Assembly: GCF_003385235.1 (NCBI RefSeq)
Contig: NZ_PQIA01000014.1
Coordinates: forward strand, 1 to 64,000
Source: Amycolatopsis circi
GTDB lineage: Bacteria > Actinomycetota > Actinomycetes > Mycobacteriales > Pseudonocardiaceae
DNA: 64,000 nucleotides
Reading direction: 5' to 3'
A program made the position numbers and the translations under genes. The notes beneath the pieces were generated by a model. That model ran no database searches. It saw only the letters and a program-made list of their open reading frames with translations, and was not told the origin of the DNA. How positions within the stretch are numbered: the first letter of the stretch is position 1; each line of letters opens with the position of its first letter. Shown here piece after piece: positions 59,319 to 64,000 of the stretch.

Positions 59319-61382
59319 ATGTCATCGGTCAGCCGTCGCCGATTCATGCAACTCGCCGCGGCCACCGCCGCCGGCACGGCGTTGCCCGCGAGCATCGCGC
59401 GGGCGGCTTCGGTGCCGGCCGCCGTGCGCACCGGCACGCTCGCGGACGTCGAGCACGTCGTCGTGCTGATGCAGGAAAACCGGTCGTTCGACCACTATTT
59501 CGGGACCCTCAACGGCGTCCGCGGCTTCGGCGACCCGCGCCCGGTCTCGCTGCCGAGCGGGAAACCCGTGTGGCACCAGGCCGACGCGAGCGGCGCCGAA
59601 ACCCTGCCGTTCCGCCCCGCCGAGGACAATCTCGGCCTCACCTTCATCGAGGACCTCAACCACGACTGGAACGGCACGCACACCGCCTGGAGCACCGGCC
59701 GGTGGGACAAGTGGATCCCGGCGAAAACCCGCACCACCATGGCGTATCTGACGCGCAAGGACATCCCGTTCCACTACGCGCTCGCCGACGCGTTCACCAT
59801 CTGCGACGGCTACCACTGCTCGATGCTGTCCTCCACCGACCCGAACCGGTACTACATGTACACCGGCTGGACCGGAAATGACGGTTCCGGCAACGGACCG
59901 GTGCTGGGCAATGAAGAATCCGGCTACGGCTGGACCAGTTTCCCGGAAATCCTGGAAAAGGCCGGGGTTTCGTGGAAGATCTACCAGGACATCGGCGACG
60001 GTCTCGACAAGGACCACGGCTGGGGCTGGACGAAAGACGCCTACATCGGCAACTACGGCGACAACTCGCTGCTTTACCTGACCCAGTACCAAAACGCCAC
60101 CCAAGGCAGCCCGCTTTACGACAACGCGCGCACCGGCACGCGCGCCACCGCGGGCGACGGATTCTTCGACCGCCTCACCGCGGATGTCAAAGCGAACCGC
60201 CTGCCGCAGGTTTCCTGGATCGTGGCCCCGGAAGCGTACTGTGAACATCCGGCGTGGCCTGCCAATTACGGTGCCTGGTATGTCTCCGGAGTACTCGACG
60301 CACTCACCTCGAATCCGGACGTGTGGAGCAAAACCGTCCTGCTCATCACTTACGACGAGAACGACGGTTTCTTCGACCACGCCGTCCCGCCGTATCCGCC
60401 GCGCGACGCGAACTGGGGCCAGTCGACGGTGAGCGTCGCCGGAGAATGGTACGAAGGCGGTGCGGCCGCGTCGTATCTGACTGGAATGCCTTACGGACTC
60501 GGCCCGCGCGTGCCGCTGCTGGCCGTCTCGCCGTGGAGCACCGGCGGCTGGGTCTGCTCGCAGACTTTCGACCACACGTCGCTGATCCAATTCGTGGAAA
60601 AGCGCTTCGGCGTGCACAATCCGAACATTTCGCCGTGGCGCCGTGCGGTCTGCGGGGATCTCACGTCGGCGTTCGACTTCACCGGCGCCAACAGCGGCGT
60701 CCCGTCCCTGCCCGGCACCGGCGACTACCAACCGCCCGCCGACCACAGCACTCCGCCGACCTATCACCCGGTGCCGCCGTCGAACGGCTCGCTCCCGAAA
60801 CAGGAACCCGGCGCCCGCAAAGCACGCGCGCTGCCGTACGACCTGGCAGCGGACACGCAGGCCCGCGACGGCCGGATGTACTTCACCTTCACCAACCTCG
60901 GCGACGCCGGAGCCGGATTCCACGTGACGTCCCGGATGCGTTCCGACGGGCCGTGGCCCTACACCGTGGAGGGCCACAAGTCGGTCACCGACAGCTGGCA
61001 TTTGCCCAGCGGCGCGGGAGATTGGTACCAGTACTCGGTTTTCGGCCCGAACGGCTGGCTCCGCGAACAGGCCGGAACCATCGGCGGCTTGGGCCCCGAG
61101 GTCACCGCCCGGCACGACGCTGGCTACGTGACGGTGACGTTCACGAACCCGAGCAACCGGACGGTCACCTTCACCGGGATCGACGCTTACGCGCCTACCG
61201 AGGCTTACCAGTACACGCTCGCCCCTGGTACGTCACGGGCGGTGCCGAAGTGGGGCGTGGCCAACGGTTGGTACGACATCACGGTCAAAGCCGATCACGA
61301 CGGGCAGTACGTGCGCCGTTTCGCGGGCCACGCGGAAACCGGCCAAGCCTCGACCAGCGACCCGGCTATCGCTACTAGCTGA
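59319..61382 (+). CDS. Phosphocholine-type phospholipase C, Tat-exported
   Basis: A 687-aa secreted phosphoesterase (PF04185 type). A twin-arginine signal (SVSRRRFMQLAAATAAGTAL) ends near ARA. The catalytic domain opens with EHVVVLMQENRSFDHYFGTL and continues with DLNHDWNGTHTAWSTGRWDK, LITYDENDGFFDHAVPPYPP and FDHTSLIQFVEKRFG, all standard metal and nucleophile regions. Two C-terminal immunoglobulin-like DUF756 domains follow (YFTFTNLGDAGAGFHVTSRM; YVTVTFTNPSNRTVTFTGID). Length is typical. GAGGAG precedes ATG 59319. It should release phosphocholine from phospholipids or sphingomyelin outside the cell, perhaps for phosphate supply. Confidence 0.9.
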   Translation: MSSVSRRRFMQLAAATAAGTALPASIARAASVPAAVRTGTLADVEHVVVLMQENRSFDHYFGTLNGVRGFGDPRPVSLPSGKPVWHQADASGAETLPFRPAEDNLGLTFIEDLNHDWNGTHTAWSTGRWDKWIPAKTRTTMAYLTRKDIPFHYALADAFTICDGYHCSMLSSTDPNRYYMYTGWTGNDGSGNGPVLGNEESGYGWTSFPEILEKAGVSWKIYQDIGDGLDKDHGWGWTKDAYIGNYGDNSLLYLTQYQNATQGSPLYDNARTGTRATAGDGFFDRLTADVKANRLPQVSWIVAPEAYCEHPAWPANYGAWYVSGVLDALTSNPDVWSKTVLLITYDENDGFFDHAVPPYPPRDANWGQSTVSVAGEWYEGGAAASYLTGMPYGLGPRVPLLAVSPWSTGGWVCSQTFDHTSLIQFVEKRFGVHNPNISPWRRAVCGDLTSAFDFTGANSGVPSLPGTGDYQPPADHSTPPTYHPVPPSNGSLPKQEPGARKARALPYDLAADTQARDGRMYFTFTNLGDAGAGFHVTSRMRSDGPWPYTVEGHKSVTDSWHLPSGAGDWYQYSVFGPNGWLREQAGTIGGLGPEVTARHDAGYVTVTFTNPSNRTVTFTGIDAYAPTEAYQYTLAPGTSRAVPKWGVANGWYDITVKADHDGQYVRRFAGHAETGQASTSDPAIATS

Positions 61383-61387
61383 CCGGT

Positions 61388-61438
61388 CCGTGAAGGGAAC
61401 CCTGAGGGACTCTGATTCCCTGAGGGTTCCCCTCACGG
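61388..61438. repeat. Inverted repeat family A, copy 5
   Basis: A 51-bp palindrome with arms CCGTGAAGGGAACCCTGAGG and complement, between the convergent phospholipase and MFS genes. The MFS stop codon (61433-61435) lies inside the right arm, as in copy 1. Confidence 0.86.
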
Positions 61439-62578
61439 CTTTCCGGAGCCAGCACGAGCCACGAGCAAGCCGACCGCCGCCAGCACCACGGCGAGCCCGC
61501 CGAACCCGACACCCAGCGTCGCCGCCGACGCGATCGCACCGACCAGCAACGGCCCGCCCGCGTCGCCCAGCTCGCGGCCGACCTCAGCCGCTCCCATCGT
61601 CTGCCCGAGCCGTTCCTTCGGTGCGGCACCAGCCAAATGTGCGAACCCGATCGGCGTGGCCACTCCAACCCCGACGCCGATCGCGACCGCCGCAACCACC
61701 ACTCCCGCGACACCCGGCACGAACGCGCCCAGCGCCAGCCCGGCAGCGGTCAGCAGCAACCCGCCAGCCATCCCCAGTCCGTCGGGAATCCGCCCAGCGT
61801 CCCGCAGCCGCCCGGCCCACGGCTGCACCAACGCCGAACACAACGCCAGCACCGACACCACCGCACCGGTCGCGACTGTGCCGAGCCCGCTCGCTGCCCC
61901 GGTCACCGGCAGGAATCCGATCCCGACCGCAAGCGCAGCAGTCGTTCCGGCCAGCACCGCAGTCGGCCGCACGAACCCAGGCTCAGCGAGCCGACGGGCG
62001 AGGTCGAGAACGGTCTGTCGCTGGCGCGGCAACGGCTCCGGCGCAGGCACCGCCAACGCGGCCCACCCGGCGACGACGAACGCCAGCACCGCAAGAGTGC
62101 CGAACAGCAAGGAAAACCCGCCCAGCATGATCAGCACGCCGCCGAGCAACGGGCCGAGCGTGTAGCCGACGCTCTTCCAAGCGCCGTAACCACCGAACGC
62201 CCGCCCCTGCCGTTTCTCCGGCGACAACCGAGCGACCAACGCGCCCGCCGCCGGCGAGAAGGCCGCCGCAGCCGCACCCTGACCGAACCGGGCCAAGCCC
62301 ACCGCAGCCGGATTTCCCGCGAGCACAAAGGCCGCCGACGCGAGCGCGAACGCCAGCAGGCCGCCGAGCAGCACCGGCCGCGGCCCGATCCGGTCGGCCA
62401 GCGACCCGAACACCGGCTTGAGCACGACCTCGGCCCCGTCGTATACCGCGAGCAGCAATCCCAAGGTCAGCAAGGAATCACCGTGCGTGTACGCGCCCAG
62501 GCTGGCGGCGATGCTGTGCGCGCCGAACGCGGTGACGAACCCGGCGGCGTACAGCGGACGCAGCTCAGCAGAACTCAT
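61433..62578 (-). CDS. MFS transporter
   Basis: A 381-aa, roughly 12-helix major facilitator, short for the class. GSLADRIGPRPVLLGGLLAF is the loop 2-3 motif, and LSPEKRQGRAFGGYGAWKSV with GYTLGPLLGGVL the helix 5 antiporter motif, so drug or metal-complex efflux is likely. It follows a ChrB-like gene by 96 bp. ChrA would be the usual partner in chromate resistance, but this is not a ChrA. Its final codons lie in a family A repeat. Confidence 0.87.
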   Translation of the reverse strand: MSSAELRPLYAAGFVTAFGAHSIAASLGAYTHGDSLLTLGLLLAVYDGAEVVLKPVFGSLADRIGPRPVLLGGLLAFALASAAFVLAGNPAAVGLARFGQGAAAAAFSPAAGALVARLSPEKRQGRAFGGYGAWKSVGYTLGPLLGGVLIMLGGFSLLFGTLAVLAFVVAGWAALAVPAPEPLPRQRQTVLDLARRLAEPGFVRPTAVLAGTTAALAVGIGFLPVTGAASGLGTVATGAVVSVLALCSALVQPWAGRLRDAGRIPDGLGMAGGLLLTAAGLALGAFVPGVAGVVVAAVAIGVGVGVATPIGFAHLAGAAPKERLGQTMGAAEVGRELGDAGGPLLVGAIASAATLGVGFGGLAVVLAAVGLLVARAGSGKP

Positions 62579-62674
62579 GCGAAACCCTCACCTCTGCGGC
62601 AGGGCTTGAAAAACCCGCCTGACGTCGTCTGCGAACCGCCCCGTCCCCGCCGAGCCTGGAGCCCACGCCACCCT

Positions 62675-63205
62675 TCACATCTGATGTAGGGCTTCGAAAA
62701 CCAGCTCGGTGTACTCAGCAAGCCGCTCCGTGCAGTGTTTCAACCGCTGGTCAGCCACGCCCGCCGAAGGCGCCCCGAACACGTCTCGGGCCTTCAGATC
62801 CCGATACCAGCGCCGCAACCGCTCGAGGCTCTGCTCTTCCTCTTCCAGTTCGGCCATCGTGAACTTGGCGATCCGGATTTCCTTGTCGATCTCGGCATCG
62901 AACTTGCCGCAGTCGGCCAGGAACTCCGTCCACTCCTCTTCCCGTTCGGCAGTGAACAGCTCCACCAGCCGCGAACCGTCCCGTTCCGCGGCGTCGAGCG
63001 TGATCACCTCGCCGTCGCCGCGTTCGGCCAGCTCCGCGACCCGCGCGACGCCGCCGGCGAACCCGGGCACGTCCGGCACCGCCCAGGCGCCCTGCCCGAG
63101 CGACAACGCACCTACCCGCCGCAGCTCACGCCACACGGCGACCCGATGCCGCGACGGTCCGGACGGCACCCGCACCACAAGTACCAGCCACTTGCCCTCT
63201 GCCAC
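62675..63205 (-). CDS. ChrB-like protein (N-terminal domain type)
   Basis: A 176-aa soluble protein. WLVLVVRVPSGPSRHRVAVW, RRVGALSLGQGAWAVPDVPG and the coiled FLADCGKFDAEIDKEIRIAK match the N-terminal domain of ChrB chromate-resistance proteins, with FTMAELEEEEQSLERLRRWY as the helical end. ChrB acts as a chromate-sensing regulator in known systems. The C-terminal ChrB domain is absent. GTG 63205 appears leaderless behind TACATT, 7 nt away. Confidence 0.82.
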   Translation of the reverse strand: MAEGKWLVLVVRVPSGPSRHRVAVWRELRRVGALSLGQGAWAVPDVPGFAGGVARVAELAERGDGEVITLDAAERDGSRLVELFTAEREEEWTEFLADCGKFDAEIDKEIRIAKFTMAELEEEEQSLERLRRWYRDLKARDVFGAPSAGVADQRLKHCTERLAEYTELVFEALHQM

Positions 63206-63214
63206 AGCGCTGAA

Positions 63215-63230
63215 TGTATCACGTGTTACA
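63215..63230. promoter_or_regulatory. Operator-like palindrome before chrB-like gene
   Basis: TGTATCACGTGTTACA, TGTAnCACGTGnTACA with only one mismatched pair. It overlaps the -10 region of the ChrB-like gene and the stop codon of the TetR gene. Confidence 0.55.
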
Positions 63231-63747
63231 TCGACTCAGGTAGCGCCTTCAGGAAGGCACCGACCGTCCGATCCGCCAGCGCCTGACGGTCCGCCAACGG
63301 CAGCGACAGACACTGCAGCGTCACCCCGTCGATCATCGCGAACACCTGCGCCGCCACCTCCTCGGACAGCCCGGCGTCGACATACCACTGCCGCAGCTCG
63401 CGATCGAGCTTGGCATTTTCCTTCTGCAGCACCGGATCCACGACGGCCGCCGCCGCGTAGGCGAGCCATACGCGGGCCCGCCGCGTGCGTGGTTCGTCCA
63501 GCGGCAGCCACAGCTCGACATAACCGGCGATCGATTTCGGTTGCGCCGCCTCGATTTCCGCTAGGAACTGCTCCCCCGCGTACTCGAAACCGGCACGCAC
63601 GAGGTCGTTCTTCGTCCGGTAGTAATACTGCACCTGAGCCGGAGAAACGCCCGCCGCCGCGGCGACCGTCCGCACGCTCAGCGCGCCGATTCCCTGCTCT
63701 GCCAGCACCTCCAGCACGGCATCGAGCACATGGGCAGCCCGCTTCAC
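63226..63747 (-). CDS. TetR-family transcriptional regulator
   Basis: A 173-aa repressor. The HTH (ALSVRTVAAAAGVSPAQVQY, about residues 24-43) leads into YYRTKNDLVRAGFEYAGEQF. The ligand domain has RRARVWLAYAAAAVVDPVLQ and ends MIDGVTLQCLSLPLADRQ. GTG 63747 is chosen because it overlaps the stop of the small membrane gene in GTGA; a GTG 10 codons upstream is possible. It probably controls its own operon through the repeats at 63952-63974. Confidence 0.85.
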   Translation of the reverse strand: MKRAAHVLDAVLEVLAEQGIGALSVRTVAAAAGVSPAQVQYYYRTKNDLVRAGFEYAGEQFLAEIEAAQPKSIAGYVELWLPLDEPRTRRARVWLAYAAAAVVDPVLQKENAKLDRELRQWYVDAGLSEEVAAQVFAMIDGVTLQCLSLPLADRQALADRTVGAFLKALPESM

Positions 63748-63938
63748 CGGCGAGTCGCCCCCGCGCGCGCTCGCCACGCGACGGCGATCAACTCCAGGAT
63801 CCCGAGCACTCCCACCACCACGCCGACCTGCCGCAGCCCGACCACCGGCGTCTCGACGTCGCGGAACACGAAGTACAGCACCGCGCCGACGACCACCATC
63901 AGCACGCCAACCGCGACGTGCCCCCATTTGCCGTTCAT
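63744..63938 (-). CDS. Small two-helix membrane protein
   Basis: A 64-aa protein with two hydrophobic segments (VAVGVLMVVVGAVLYFVF, about residues 8-25, and LRQVGVVVGVLGILELIAVA, about 35-54) and a basic C-terminus (WRARAGATRR). GGAGGG precedes ATG 63938. It is first of the four-gene leftward operon membrane protein, TetR, ChrB-like, MFS. Function unknown. Confidence 0.75.
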   Translation of the reverse strand: MNGKWGHVAVGVLMVVVGAVLYFVFRDVETPVVGLRQVGVVVGVLGILELIAVAWRARAGATRR

Positions 63939-63951
63939 CCGAACCCTCCTA

Positions 63952-63974
63952 TACGAACGTACAATACGACCGTA
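63952..63974. promoter_or_regulatory. TetR operator candidate
   Basis: TACGAACGTA (63952-63961) and TACGACCGTA (63965-63974), two TACG-N2-CGTA palindromes 13 bp apart, 14 bp before the operon's first gene. Confidence 0.55.
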
Positions 63975-64000
63975 CAGGACTAAGCGGCCTTCCGTGCGGC

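Noticed and set aside
1-64000. tRNA, rRNA, CRISPR, transposase or attachment site
   Set aside because: I looked for cloverleaf 3' ends, regular spacer-repeat arrays and transposase or integrase motifs and saw none. A tRNAscan or IS search would be needed to exclude them formally.

Overview
The window is about 70% G+C, with heavy GTG use, ATGA/GTGA overlaps inside operons, Tat substrates, F420-type enzymes and leaderless promoters. This points to a filamentous actinobacterium of the Pseudonocardiales. Hairpin repeats of the type CCGTGAGGGGAACCCTGAGGG...CCCCTCACGG are, to my recollection, typical of Amycolatopsis. The genus is an inference from repeat style and gene content, not from a marker gene. 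I saw no rRNA, tRNA, CRISPR array, transposase or phage gene.

Layout. 1-5.1 kb: the 5' part of an amino acid permease, then an iron-type alcohol dehydrogenase/enolase-superfamily pair opposite an IclR regulator, and a small unknown gene. 5.1-16.3 kb: an acyl-CoA catabolic region, with a five-gene leftward operon (four acyl-CoA dehydrogenases and one enoyl-CoA hydratase) opposite a rightward operon (MHS transporter, amidase, small AtzG-like protein, acyl-CoA ligase). 14.7-18.8 kb: GntR regulator, SDR, cyclase-family hydrolase and a second ligase. 18.9-21 kb: TetR regulator opposite a monooxygenase gene that looks like an in-frame chimera. 21.3-24.8 kb: PadR-controlled FtsX-type ABC exporter. 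25.1-31.5 kb: PaaX-flanked degradation island (racemase-family enzyme, LLM oxidoreductase, two TIGR04076-like proteins, two-component flavin monooxygenase, MFS importer).

31.7-39.9 kb: a mixed stretch with a truncated AraC regulator, a DUF1918 protein, a CtpE-like P-type ATPase, a frameshifted gene, a DUF3558 lipoprotein, and a cbtB-cbtA-FhuF-like operon under a cobalamin riboswitch. 40-45.6 kb: GMC oxidoreductase, aldehyde dehydrogenase, TetR regulator and acyl-CoA ligase, which together suggest alcohol to acid to CoA thioester, with a KstR-like operator. 45.7-51.5 kb: a Tat-exported glutaminase A-like protein with a ricin lectin domain, gamma-glutamyltransferase and LysR. 51.4-52.4 kb: a decayed lasso-peptide operon (asparagine synthetase fragment, B1 tail, frameshifted B2). 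52.4-64 kb: DUF1479 dioxygenase/ROK pair, secreted trypsin-like protease, methyltransferase, aromatic-type FAD monooxygenase/Lrp pair, secreted phospholipase C, and a TetR/ChrB/MFS operon.

Two themes recur. First, hairpin repeats sit at gene ends, almost always between convergent genes, and several gene stop codons lie inside them. Second, gene decay is frequent: two intact genes are followed by degenerate copies of their own 3' tails, one regulator has lost its DNA-binding domain, and a lasso operon is collapsing. All family assignments are by eye from sequence motifs; no database search was run.
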